From Cynocephalus volans (Eukaryota > Chordata > Mammalia > Dermoptera > Cynocephalidae): a stretch of DNA of 64,000 bases. Position 1 is the first letter of the stretch; each line of letters begins with the position of its first letter. Position numbers and translations under genes: made by a program. This document shows positions 49,296 to 62,699 of this stretch, one piece after another. The notes under the pieces were generated by a model. It saw only the letters and a program-made list of their open reading frames with translations. It had not been told where the DNA came from and ran no database searches. The stretch lies in NCBI RefSeq assembly GCF_027409185.1, contig NC_084461.1:142893001-142957000 (forward strand), in the 5' to 3' direction.

Positions 49296-50371
49296 TTTCT
49301 AGGTATCTTTTTTGTTCTGTCATATTCTATCACCTGAATTGTGGGTTTACCTGCAGCCAAGAGGATGGCCTTTTCACCACTGTGGGGCACCTGCCTAGTG
49401 AACCTTTCTTTATCTTCATCTCAGTGCAATCAAATTAATAATTATCTGATGCTCTCCCAGTTTAGTTTCTATAAAATCTCCACTCTTTAGGTCTTAAATT
49501 TATCATTTAAATGCAAATTGGTATGAAAAAATAGGGTAGATGAAAGTGAAAAGAGATCAGATGTTATCTTATTAAGTCAGCCTTGCATTATGCAATTGAT
49601 TTAGATTCATTTCAAACTGAAGTCCTAGGAGATGGTTTTATTTATTTATTCATTTTCTCTTCTTTATTAAGTCTATCAAATAAGGAAAATCAAAAAATGG
49701 ATTTAAAAAGCACTGTCATTTGACAGCCATAAAGGTAGGTTGGAATCTATAGACAGATTCCTGTAAGTGAAAACTCAGGCATAGGAAAGGACTTGACAAT
49801 TTCCCAGACCTCATGGTTTATTGGCTTTCAAAGGCCATACCTAAAATTCTTATCATTACAAATATCATATTCTGAGAAAAAAAAATGCCTTTGATTAGAG
49901 AATAGTCCCAAACCAAATATCAGACCTATGGATATGTGGAAAGCACTAGTGAGTCAGAAACTTCCATAGAGTTTGCTTTAAATAAAACCCAGTGCAGGAG
50001 ATTATTTATGGTGTGCTATCTTTGGAATTAAAGTTAGAAGTATTAAAACATTAATGGAATAATCAATTATTGTTACGGTTAATAATTCCAGATGGTTTAA
50101 AAGTATTACTGCTCTCTTAGTCCCATCACTATGAACTATATATTGACTCCAACATTATATACTACTTTATAAACACTATTTAGGGCAGATATTAAAACAA
50201 GACCTTGTGTTTTTTGTCTATTTCTAAAGGTCTAAATTTGGACTATAGGGAAATATATACTAAAATATTCTTTTTTACTGCAGGAACTTCTATAATAGGA
50301 AGCCAGGTGAAGTTACATTTTGGGAGTAAAGAAGGCTGGCTCCATCGGGACTGCTGTCAAAGTCTCAAAAT

Positions 50372-50548
50372 GGTGATTCTCAAACTTGGTTGCAATTTAG
50401 AATAACCTGGGGAACTTTAAAAAATTATGATTCTCAGGCATGCTCCAAGACAAATCAAATAAGAATTTCTGGGAAAAGGACCCAGGCTTCAGTATTTTTG
50501 AATTCTTTGCAGGTCACTCTACTGATACAAGGCTGAGAACTACTGACT
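50372..50548 (+). mobile_element. MER5A-like hAT element
   Basis: 'ggtgattctcaaacttggtt', 'gaataacctggggaacttta' and the closing 'ggctgagaactactgac' fit both ends of MER5A. Confidence 0.7.
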
Positions 50549-51079
50549 TTAAGAATAAACAGGGTTTACAACTGTATGGAAATTCTCTGACTCTGCCTAA
50601 CTTAAGCAAGATGTTAACCTTATGTAGTCAAATGCTTCAATGTTAAGTGGTATACGGGCAAAATATCAAGTGCCACTTAAGGAAAAAATTGTTCCTCGTT
50701 TTCCGCCTATACTTCTCTTTCTACCCTTCTGATTAGTTCAAGGAAAAAGTCTCAGTTTGTTGCTGGTGGGTCTTTAACACATATCTCTCTATCTCCCTTT
50801 TAAGTCAAAGAGAATGCAGATCTCAGGTCCAGAGACTTCATCTACTATAACTTAGAATTTAATTACATAGTTTTTATTGATTTATTTATATTTAAGATTA
50901 TATTCCAGCAAGTAATACTGATTAGAGTAATAAGCAGTTTCCTTTTTAAATAAATTTAAATAAAGTGAGTAAATTTAAAGAAATATAAATTAAATAATCA
51001 TAGACATTATATTCATATATGGAAAAACTCATAAAGGTGGTCTTCAGATGACTACATTTTGGGCAACCCTATTGTTAAT

Positions 51080-51215
51080 GGAAATGGCAGCCAAACCTTG
51101 TGTCATGAGATTGGGCACTAATTATGCTTACATCATTAATTATCTGTGTGATTTGGGGAAAATTACCTATTCTCTTCACTGGGCCTTGGTTTCCTCATTT
51201 GTAAAACAGGGCCAT
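51080..51215 (+). mobile_element. MIR fragment beside an exon
   Basis: 'tgggccttggtttcctcatt' and 'tgtaaaacagggccattaac' are MIR core blocks. It lies about 65 bp downstream (transcript sense) of the donor at 51281. Confidence 0.75.
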
Positions 51216-51230
51216 TAACCTATAGTGCTA

Positions 51231-51608
<378 letters not shown>

Positions 51609-53239
51609 TTACTCATTCATATATGCCACAACATAGGTACTGCACACTTATTATCAACCACCCTGTGATAGCCCCTGGAGATATGCATAAATGAACTTAC
51701 GATGAAAATTAATCATCTTGTAATGTTTCCTTTGATTATATTTTTATATTTATAGTCATATATCTAGTGGGAGGATAGAAATGTGAATTAAATGCTATGA
51801 TAGACATATGTGTAAGGTGAGAGCTGAGAATATGGAGAAGACCCTAAATTCAGTTCTGCGATATGGCAGGGAAGAGATCAGGAAATAAAGAATTTTGAGC
51901 TAATTCCTGAAGAATGAGTGAGAGCTACCCAGGCAACCAAGGACTGGAGGTCAGAAGTTATGGTAGACCTAAAGGCACTAGTGGGGTGGGAGAGCTTTTT
52001 ATACAAAGGTTGGTTTTGGGGGAGAGTATGCAGCCCATTAAAAGGGTCTCAAGATCATCATGTGGGTACAGTATAGGAAAGGATGAGAAGAATCATGAGA
52101 GGAGCAGAGATTAAGGGCTGCATAATGGGGAGCTAAAGGGGGAGTTTTAACATAGAATTGAAGGCAAGTGGAGCACCAGCCAGCTTCATGCAAGGAGGCA
52201 TACAGATAAATTGTATTTAAGGCAATCACTCTTAGAAACACACAAGACAAGAATATAGAATACCAGCAAAGACGGTTTCAGAATAATCAAAATAAATGAT
52301 AGAGGGGAAGTAAATTAAAATAATAGCAATAGTACTGAAATCAATGAATATATTATGCAGATGATATAGAGGAACAATTGTAAACATTTGGAAACTGGGA
52401 GTGGACGTCATAGTTCTCAAGTTTCTAGATTGCTCAGATAAGTAACATAAGAGCATTATAAGATTCTTTACGGGAAAAGTCACAATGGATCAGGCTGTAA
52501 GTGTTTTTCCAGTTGAGTAGGTATCTCTGACAGTGGGGAGTTGTAATTGGAAAGTGAAAGCACTGGAAATCCAGAGTCCTGAGTATGATAATGTCTAGCT
52601 CTGTAGCAAAATAGTGATATGAAAATAGACAGAGCTCAGAAGTCAAGATCACAGATGGGAAGTTGTGCAGTTGCCATCTGAACCAGTATCTTTCTGAGTT
52701 AAAAACCTGTGCCATTAAACATTGTCCAATAACACATCCCTGAAGTTAATTCCTATGATTTTTTGGGTGCATAGTTTTCTAATTTAATCTCTTTAATAAA
52801 ATAATTTTTATTTTCTGTCTATACATCCTCATGAGACAGCTACAGAAAAAAAAAAAAAAAAAGAAAAAGAAGAAATTGAGCATTTGATTCTGAGTGTGCC
52901 CAGAAAAGCCTTGGTTTTACATTAGATACAGGTGTCTTATGGTTCTCATGTCTTCTTCATACTACTCATTTTGAGACATTATCCAATTTCTTTTTCTCTT
53001 CATTATTTCAACTAGAGATTATCCTGTACCAAATGTATATAATAAAACCGACAGTACTGATTTTGCTATTTATCTAAATCTCATTGTAAGGTATTTCTAA
53101 ACCTAATAATAAATTGCTCACATAAATAGATTTTCCAAAATTTCTTTTAAAAAGTCAATAAATTATTTATCGTTCCTGTAATAGACATAAAATAGACAAT
53201 AAATTTTAACTTGGGGAAAATAGGATATTTGCAAACTTT

Positions 53240-53300
53240 ATTCATCCCTTCATTCAGTAAATATTTACTGAGCACCATTTCCTGTGCAGGATACTACAGA
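53240..53300 (-). mobile_element. L2 3' terminus, antisense
   Basis: 'cattcagtaaatatttactg' followed by 'agcaccatttcctgtgcagg' is the inverted L2 end. Confidence 0.5.
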
Positions 53301-53394
53301 CATAAAACCAACTTTTCTCAGTGAATCTTTCAGTGCTATGGGGGGAAAAGGCATCACATAACACTACATAAATATAAATTATAACCATGCTTCG

Positions 53395-54048
53395 TCTACA
53401 CAAGGGAGTTCTATGGTGTTGCAAGAGCATATATCACAGGAATCAGTCCAGGAGGTCAGCACTTCTCCTCCCTTCCATTGTTGAGCCACCACCACCTAAT
53501 CTCAACACAGCAGCCAAAGTGATCCCTGTAAAACTGAAATCAAATCATGTCACTCCTTTGCTCAGTGGCTCTCTCATTCAGAATAAAAGCAAAGCACTTA
53601 CCATGTCCTAGAACCCTGTTCTGAACTTTTAGTCTCCTCTCTCCCCATTGTCTTTACTACTCCCCCTGAACTTCCCTCTGCATTAGCCTCACTGGTTTCC
53701 TGCTAACATGCTTGGTTTGTTCCTACCTTAGGGTCGTTGCAGTAGCTTGAATATTATCATTCAGGTACGTGGCTCTTCACCTTCTTTAAGTCTTTGTTCC
53801 AATAACAACTTTTGAGTGAGATCTGCCCTGATTATTCTAATCTGCTGTCCCTGACATTCCCAAGGCCCTGCCCCTTACCTTGTTTATTTCCCTCTATAGA
53901 CTTACCATGTTATATAACTTGCATGGTTATTATATTTACTGTCTATTTTCTACTGCTAGAATACAACTTCCAGAAGGGGACTGCTGTATATCCAGTGCCT
54001 AGTATGGTTAGCATGTATTAGGTTTTCAACAAATATTTGTTGAATGAA
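53395..54048 (+). mobile_element. L2 LINE, last coding part plus 3' UTR
   Basis: The frame at 53464-53611 keeps the L2 ORF2 C-terminal signature (NTAAKVIPVKLKSNHVTPLL), followed by 'cagtagcttgaat', 'tgatctgccctgattattct'-like blocks and the classic 3' end 'caacaaatatttgttgaatg'. It is 5'-truncated and degenerate. Confidence 0.85.
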
Positions 54049-54653
54049 TACACAAATGACTTTTCTAAAGAAATAATGATTGAATTGAAGTCTAGTGGTA
54101 AAGAAGTTAATAATTCAACACTTTGAAGGAAATGGTCAACTCAAAATAATAAAGATTTTTATAAAAGGTCATGAATTTACTTCATCTGGAGTTAATAACA
54201 AAAATATTCACTACATATAATTTATTCTCCTTCTCTGGTGTTAAAACACAAAAAAATCAGGCATAAGATGAGTGCTGATATGAATGATTTTCCAACATTC
54301 TTACTTCGCTGTCTCCTGCCCTCTGCCATGCTACACCAAATGTTAGCGAGACCTTAGAATTCGTTCTGTTTATCAATTTGCTACACACCATCTCTCCTTG
54401 TCTCTTGCTCAGAAAAAAAAAAATGAAGGGGAACTCTACTCAGATAAAGGAGCACAGATATAAATCAAACAACTGCAAGCAATACTACATGAAATATGTT
54501 TTAATCAGAATATCAAAGTGATAGGACTAATTTCATTACCAATAGCTATACGGTTAACTAATGTTGATATGGCAGAGTTTTAATTTGTGTTTAATTGATT
54601 TAATGCTGAACCAGATCACCCAAAGCCTCATGGTTAAACGCTCAAAATGTCTA

Positions 54654-54974
<321 letters not shown>

Positions 54975-55726
54975 TCATCATCACCAATCAATATTTATAG
55001 GATACTTTCCTGAAAGGTCCATAGCAATTTGCACTTGTTCCCTAAATTCAATTTCAGTTCTTGGTGAAGGATACTTTTTTCTAGCAAAAGTATTCTGAGA
55101 ACACTGGGTTTTTAATTAGCATGAGTTACTCAGTGAGAAATACATCCTGTACTCACCAGTGATTAAAAGAATTCCAGCTCTTCCCTCTGAGCCTCATATA
55201 CTGGATCAAAGATACTCATTCGCTGCAATTGTGATGACAAAACAATTTGGGCCAGTCCCTTTGTTCACTCTCTCAATTGTTTCTCAGTAAGTTCAGCCTG
55301 TAATTTTGTATTATACAAAAATAAAGCTGCATGCACTGATCATAGTAGAAGAAATCTCTCCACAAACCACAGGATGCATTTAAGTCTGAAATCAATGGCA
55401 ATGCTTCAGGGAATGCAGGTTTGTGTAGGTTTTCATGTGCATACATTCTTTTGTCATCATTGTTAATAGTTTCATTGCTTCTGCTAGAGTTCTAAAGGGA
55501 TCCCTGACCCACCAAATAGCAGAGAATCACTGCTTTTGAGCAATATTTGTGGGAAAAACAACTAAAGAATCCATATCCTAAATCTGAGTCCTTTTTGGTG
55601 ATCTGGGGAATTACTCTTTAGACAAGATATGCAACAGAGCACAGTCTTAGATTATTAAAAAAAAAAAAAAATCACATTGATAAATATCTGGGGGGAGGAT
55701 ATTCTCACTATTTGAAAGAAAGCCTT

Positions 55727-55899
55727 TGGAGTACAATCGTTATTTGTAGTAATGGGAATGCTGCCAGTATGTATCTGGCCTTCACATCTTGGGCACAGGG
55801 GTGAAAATCAGCTTTGTATCTCATGAATATTCATAACTAATAAAAATAACAAACAAACAAATAAATAAATTCCTGTTTGTTCTCTTTAAAAAAAAGAAA
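55727..55899 (+). mobile_element. 5'-truncated L1-type insertion with 13-bp target duplication
   Basis: GAAAGAAAGCCTT occurs at 55714-55726 and 55900-55912. The 173-bp insert ends with AAAC/AAAT units and an A-rich tail ('aaataaataaattcctgttt', then A/G-rich) resembling the tail of 4718-4845. Because the right duplication abuts a GAAA-rich tail, part of the match could be fortuitous. Confidence 0.5.
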
Positions 55900-55960
55900 G
55901 AAAGAAAGCCTTGTCTAGTCTTTTTGAGGTAAGCTAAGTATCTTAATATGAAAGCAAAGG

Positions 55961-56050
55961 TTGGCAGGTTAGCTCAGTTGGTTAGAGTGCAGTGTTATAA
56001 CACCAAGGTCAAAGGTTCAGATTCCCATACAGCCATGGGGGAAAAAAAAG
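55961..56050 (+). mobile_element. tRNA-Ile-derived SINE monomer (CYN-type)
   Basis: About 75 bp with a tRNA-like fold: box A TTAGCTCAGTTGG (55969-55981), an anticodon-region 'gtgttataacacc', box B-like GGTTCAGATTCC and a short A tail at 56042-56049. The acceptor stem is poorly paired, and box B carries an extra base relative to GGTTCRANTCC, so it is a SINE and not a tRNA gene. The tRNA-Ile relationship and the sister fragment at 46362 suggest the colugo CYN family. Confidence 0.75.
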
Positions 56051-56971
56051 GTAAGAATATTTTAAGTAGGAACTCATTTCCATAGGGTTTAGAGGACCTC
56101 AAAAGTAGGAAAAGTTTCTGTTGTTCTTTTTTTTTTTTTTTTGAATCTAGAAGCAACTTTGTATTTTTACCAATGCAAGTCACACAACTCTTGCTTGAAG
56201 TGGTTTGCAGCATTCTTTGAGTGCTTTGCAACTCAAAGAATCTGAGTCCTTAGTAGAAAGACAATTACACATCAATTATTTCTGCACCTGTAGGATTCAT
56301 TTCAACAAGAAAAACATAAAAACGGACATTCCTGTGGGTTTACTATTTTTTTCCCCCAAATGAGCATCTAGCAAATGATTACTCTTTTGGGCTTTTTTGT
56401 TTAAAAAAAAAAAATGTAAAAGTCGTGCTGATGAAATGAAGTCTGGCAATCTAAAATCTCAATGCCTCAAGGGCAGACTAACAAAGGCATCAGGCTAATC
56501 TTTATATCTGAAAGGATTTTTAGCTAAAATAGGAGGTAAAACTATTGAGGAAAATGTGAAATCCTCCTTACCTACTGTTTTTAGCAAACTTCATTGTGGT
56601 CAGACTTGAGCAAACTGCAACTTGGCTATCCCTGGTATGTTTCAAAGTTTTATGATTAATTCTGCAGGACACATACAAAGTTAAAGGACAACTCTGACCC
56701 AGGTTTTCATTTCTCTTTCCGGATTCAGTCTTTAAAAAAATTAGTCCCTTCTCTGCCAAATGAGAGACATAGAGATGACCTTCTCAGCTTTGCTGGGGGT
56801 GCCTCTGGAAAATAATTGGATAGGTTCCAAACAGCAGTAGGCTTCTTGGGGAACAGAGTTTTCAGCAGATCTAAGTCTTCCAGAGTCGCTGTCCTTCCCT
56901 GGGACACCTCCCTGATATGTGAACTCTTTCGAAAAGATATGAAGACCCTTTTCCCTTAACCCTCTCCTCTA

Positions 56972-57415
<444 letters not shown>

Positions 57416-59464
57416 ATTAAGAATCTCATTCTATCAAACATTATGACTTAACATTATCACATAACCCTGCATTGTAGTCTAAGAGAAGACAAAAGAAGAG
57501 AAAAATCATTCAAGTTATCAGTTCAGTAATGAATGCTATCAAACTCCCCCCCATATAAGATATTTGAATTACAATATATCTGGGTTTCAAATCAGAAGAG
57601 AAGAGATTACGAAGAAGTAAGCGATCATTTTTTAAATATTCATACACATAATCTCCAAATTTAATTTGGTAACATATCTAATTTCAAAAAACCCCAAAAA
57701 CAAAAACAAAAAAATCCCCAAAACACCAAAACCAAAACTCTAAACATTAATTCCAATAGTTTTGAGGAGTAAGTATAACTGTTTAGTGTACATTGTACAT
57801 GTACAGTGCATTTAGGAGGCATTTTTCCATTCATGCGACAATTATTTATTAAATAGCTACTATGCTTTTCAGTGCACAGTTGCTGGGATTAGGATTCTGT
57901 ATATTAAAGACATGTTCCCTCTTATAATGATACTCTCAATTAATGAGGCAGAGTAGAATTTTAACAAATAAGCACAAATATAATCCTAATTAGTAAGCAA
58001 ACATACAACTGCAATGAATAAGCACAAATTAGATTGTAAACAGTACTATACAGAGAACCATGTAATGAAATCCAGCGAATAATATTTTACAAATTCATCC
58101 ATCTGCTCCAAAAAATCCCTCAAACAAAAAACATATATTACATTTGTATACATTGAAAGTGGATAGATATCACATTTACCTTTTCAAGTAACTTCTACAT
58201 CTGGATAGCTGAAGTTTTACAAGTCTAGGATGAATATTGCTCTCCCAATTTCAAAATCAACAAAAAGAATTAAAAAGACAGCTGCTTAAGTTTTGCCTCT
58301 TCACATGTGACTACTTAGCGTGACACGGATGACTAGAATGCAAATCCCTTTGACTCTTAGCTCCAAAGGATTTTCAATAAAACAACTCTCTTTTCACCAA
58401 AGAGAGAGAATTAAATCTCTAATAAAAAAGTGGAAATAAATTATTTTCTCAAAGAACTAGGATATCCTCGATTTGAGAATCTACATCAATCACAGCACAA
58501 CTCAGGTTATGACTTAATGTTTCTAGAAATCTGCACTTTCGTTTATTCGTAACAGCAGCCATCTTTACCTGATGCAGAAATACAGTTTTTCTTGGAAGAG
58601 TTATTGACTATTTGAACTTCTGGTACCACAACTACAGGCTTTAGAATAGTACATTATGATTTTTAAAAGGCTTTTTTACTTGTAAATACCATAAACTACT
58701 TGGGAATTAAAATTATGGAGTTTTAATTCACTACACACCACCAACATTTTATTAGTATGATCTAATCTAGAGCCCCTTGTTATGTTAGAGAGCGTCTTTT
58801 TATATATGTAAAAAATTTGATTTAAATGCAAATTTCATGTTCATGGTTGAATGAAGTACATTCAAGGTATTCAGCTCATGACACAGTATAAACAAATCCT
58901 CAGAGATCTCCTCACTTCCTGTTAATATTCTACACCCAATCCTAAGAAGTGAGATGCTTATTCGAAAGGATAACTGCACTTTTCTATGGTTTCAACTTTC
59001 CCAATATGGCCATGCAGACCCTCAGTCTAGGCCTCCATGTCAAATGCAATCCAGTTTCTCATCGATTCTTTATACAGACCTCTCAGTTACAAAACAAATC
59101 AGAGTCAATGAAAATCCCACTTTTGACAAAACAGTTCAGAGTAACAAAAGAAGGGCAATGACTCCTAGAATCAGACTAGGCAGTTAGAAATGCACTGTAA
59201 AATTGAATTTGTAGTATATAAACACACACACACAAAGGTATTTATGAAACATGAAGGTAATCATTTCTCATGAAAGCAGTCCTAACCAAGATCCTCCTTG
59301 GCTTTTCCAAGAATATACCATGCAGCTTATTATAAAATAGCAAATGCCATTTATTGTCAGTTAGCAGCATGTGCTAGGCACTTTGTGAGCCGGAGCCCAT
59401 CCCTTTACATGAAGAGTTAAAGTGGCCAAACTGGGGACATTGGGTTTTATCTTTTACTGTACCT

Positions 59465-59585
59465 AAGAATCCATTAGAGACTCCCATTCAGCTAGTCATG
59501 GGTTGGCTTGAGAATCTGATATTTTCTTTTAAATAAGCATCCCAGGTAATTCTTAGGGCCCATAAAAACATTGAGAACTACTTAT
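59465..59585 (+). mobile_element. MER5-like fragment
   Basis: 'agcatcccaggtaattctta' and 'aacattgagaactactt' resemble the MER5A 3' half. Confidence 0.45.
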
Positions 59586-59629
59586 CTAGCAGATGAAGAT
59601 TATGATAACAGCAATTTAGATAACTGCAA

Positions 59630-59880
59630 TTATTTATTGAGTGTTGCCACTCATTTTACTAGAAACTCTGTTAAGCTCTTCACTTTTATTATTTAATTTA
59701 ATCTTCACAACAATCATTTTATAGGTTAGCAGTATTTACATATATTATTTTAAATACTGAACACCCACACTGCAAGTTAGATATTTTTATCCTCATTTCA
59801 TCGTTGAGAAAAGTAAGACTCAGAGAGATTAAATAATTTGCTGAAAATCACACATCTGGTAAGTGATTGAGGAAAGAATT
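59630..59880 (-). mobile_element. MIR SINE, antisense
   Basis: 'aatcttcacaacaatcattt', 'tttttatcctcatttcatcg', 'actcagagagattaaataat' and 'ttgctgaaaatcacacatct' follow antisense MIR order. Confidence 0.8.
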
Positions 59881-61740
59881 GATACCTTATCTATGTGACT
59901 GACCCCAAAACAGCATTTTTCCATGGCACCTCCCCCCCACTACAAGATATAAAACATGTAATATGTTCACAAAACTAAATGTCCACTTTTTGTACAAACA
60001 AAATGCACCAATCTTCTAAAGGACAGAATGAGAAAAAAGTGAACCCTCATTATTTCCCATAAAAGACCATGTCTAAGCTAATGTAGAGTGTTTCTGGTCC
60101 TCCAGCTCCCTTTCCTCCTTACCTTTATCAGTATTTACCTTCTCTGTCCATCACTATAAATTTTATAACAGAAGCTACCTATAGACAGAAAAATGAGAAT
60201 ATCTCTGGCATTTCAATAAGTTGTATAAGAGACCTATTAATTGTTCAACAGGTGTAAATTTTTTTTTGGTAGTTAGCATTATTTTATTTAATTTATTTTT
60301 TTAATTTTCACTTATCAATATACAATGTAGTTGATTTTCTTGTCCCTTTACCTCAGAACTACAGACTTTTGTCAAATGTCAAATATAAACAGTTTATTAG
60401 GCAATACTAGGGAATAGACCCTCTAAATATTGTATGATTAATAAACTAATTGTTTACTACACATGTGAATTTGGTCTGGTGGCTGTTTATGCAGATATTT
60501 TATCTATTGTAAAGGTGTATATTGTGTTAATACCTCTGTCTCCTCTTAGCACATAGTTGACACTAAGTAAACAGTTTATGAGTGAATAAAATTAAAACCA
60601 TAAGAGAGCCCTTAAGAATAATCCATAGGTTCTTCATTATACATTTCTGTCTATGTAATAGTTCTTCCTACGTTAACTCATTTCTCTGTCCTCTACTTTC
60701 CCATCTGTGAATTGGTATAATAATAATAGCTACTTCACTGAGTTGTCATACAGAAAAAAACAAAACAAACAAAAAAACACTGTAAATATTTAGAATAGTG
60801 CCTGGCAGATGATGATCAAAACATATAGCTGGTATATTTTTTAATAAGAATTATTAAAAATGAATGAAAAACATTGAGTTGTATTCTATTTGTTGCTACT
60901 TTATGAACACACACAAGCATTTTCACGATGAGAAACTTAGTTGTTCAATCACACTTATAGAACTCTCTAACGTGTTTGGAAATTGATGATAAAACATTTG
61001 AAGGTTATTTCGATGTCCAAGGTTTTGAAATCTGACAAAATGAAGAGCATATTGTATCTACTTCTTCACTACTGCTAGCCTTAAGAAACCCAATCTTCCT
61101 GACTTAATTTTGGGTTTACCAAATATAGAATGATGCAAATGGAGAGCAAATGTATATTCTTGCATCACTGGTTTCTGAAGATGAAAGATCAACAATCCAT
61201 GACAGTGGCAGGGTGTGGTCAGTTTCAAAAGTCAGCTCAATATGCTGTGTAGGATTAGCTTAAAGCAGACCTAGTTTTATCCTCTTTGTTGAATCTTCAT
61301 TGGAGGAATGTCTCAAAGTGTCTCAAAGTGATTAAAAACTAAAAAAAAAAAAAAAAAAAAAAAAGCAAGCAACTATATATGACTTGACTTTTACAGCTTT
61401 CATAATAATAATGAGTGAAAAAATAATTAGATTTCTTCTAAAAGATATCAGAAGGAGGAGATACACTGAAGCTCTTCATTAATATATTGCATATTAAACT
61501 CACTTTTATATTTTATTCATGAAATTCCAGAAACTGAGCCATGAAATTATTTTGTATTGCTATCATCAAAAACATGACCCACATAATAAATTCAGATGGC
61601 CTGTGAATAAACCAAAATATGAATTTGCTGACATTCACCTGAAAGAATTAAAGCTATATGTAATGTTACAAGCCTCTGATCAGGAAGCACAAATACTTAC
61701 CTTTGTAAATCTATGTAAGATATAAATGATAGATATATTC

Positions 61741-62020
61741 TTTTTCAAAGACTGGTAAAAACATGCACTATATGAGATCTGAGAAGTAGAAATGCCATTT
61801 TAAAAACATTCACATAATAACTGAACGTGTTCTTACAAAAATGGCATTATCTTATTATATAAGATGGCATTTAAAAAATATTTTTTTCAGATTAGTAAAA
61901 ACGTGCACTATATGAGATCTAAGGAGTAGAAGTGCCATTTTAAAAACATTCACATAATAACTGAACATGTTCTCTCTATTATAACGGTATCTTATTATAT
62001 AGCATGGCATTTAAAAAAGA
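61741..62020. repeat. Two-copy tandem duplication, 140-bp unit
   Basis: 61741-61880 and 61881-62020 align with no gap over 140 bp and 22 mismatches by my count (about 84 percent identity). Nine mismatches cluster in the 20 bases at 61831-61850 against 61971-61990. Shared blocks include 'gcactatatgagatct' and 'ttaaaaacattcacataata'. No known repeat family was recognised. Confidence 0.9.
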
Positions 62021-62514
62021 TATTTCTCTCTTTACTGTCAATACACATGTCTATTTTGTTATCTACTGAGTAAATATTTCATTTTAGAGTGCTTTTCCTG
62101 TGCAAAAAATATGAATCCATACAAAGATATTAAACAGGAAATTAAAGTGACTTATTGTTCTCTTATTACTTATATTTAAACTTTGTTCCTCAATTGAATT
62201 TGTAACTATTCTAGGGCAATTATCTATTTTGTACCTCCCACTCTACCCATCATAACACCAGTCACATAGCAGTTGCTTCAACCTGTTAATTTTTGGTGAT
62301 CATAACAAATGGGCAGTGAATGAGAATTATGGATCAGTTTTATTGGGATAGTTAACATTATCTCAATTTTTTGAGAACCATCTTATCTTAAATTTTTTTC
62401 CTTTTATATGTATATCACATTATAAAAACTTTCTGAATCAAGCACTTCATTATAAAAATATTTAGTATAACCCTCCCCATTAGTATTTAACATTTTATGT
62501 GGTTACATAGTCCA

Positions 62515-62690
62515 CCATTATTCACAGTTTTGCTTTTCACGGTTTCAGTTACCTGCGGTCAACTTTGGTCCAAAAATATTAAGATATTTTGAGAAAGAAA
62601 GAGAGATAGAGAAAGAGAGACATACCACATTCACATAACATTTATTACAGTATATTGTTATAATTGTTCTATTTTATTATTAGAGATTAA
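62515..62690 (+). mobile_element. Tigger/pogo-type DNA transposon fragment
   Basis: 'ttcacggtttcagttacctg' and 'cggtcaactttggtccaaaa' are terminal sequences of a common Tigger-related family, followed by 'gttataattgttctatttta' from its other end. A GAGA-rich stretch replaces the interior, so it is a deletion derivative. Confidence 0.6.
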
Positions 62691-62699
62691 CCGTACTTC

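Noticed and set aside
55961-56036. Functional tRNA gene
   Set aside because: Box B has an extra base, the acceptor stem does not pair well, and an A tail follows; it is a SINE.
61338-61364. Poly(A) run as the tail of a retrocopy
   Set aside because: The preceding sequence shows no recognisable transcript or SINE, and I found no convincing target duplication.
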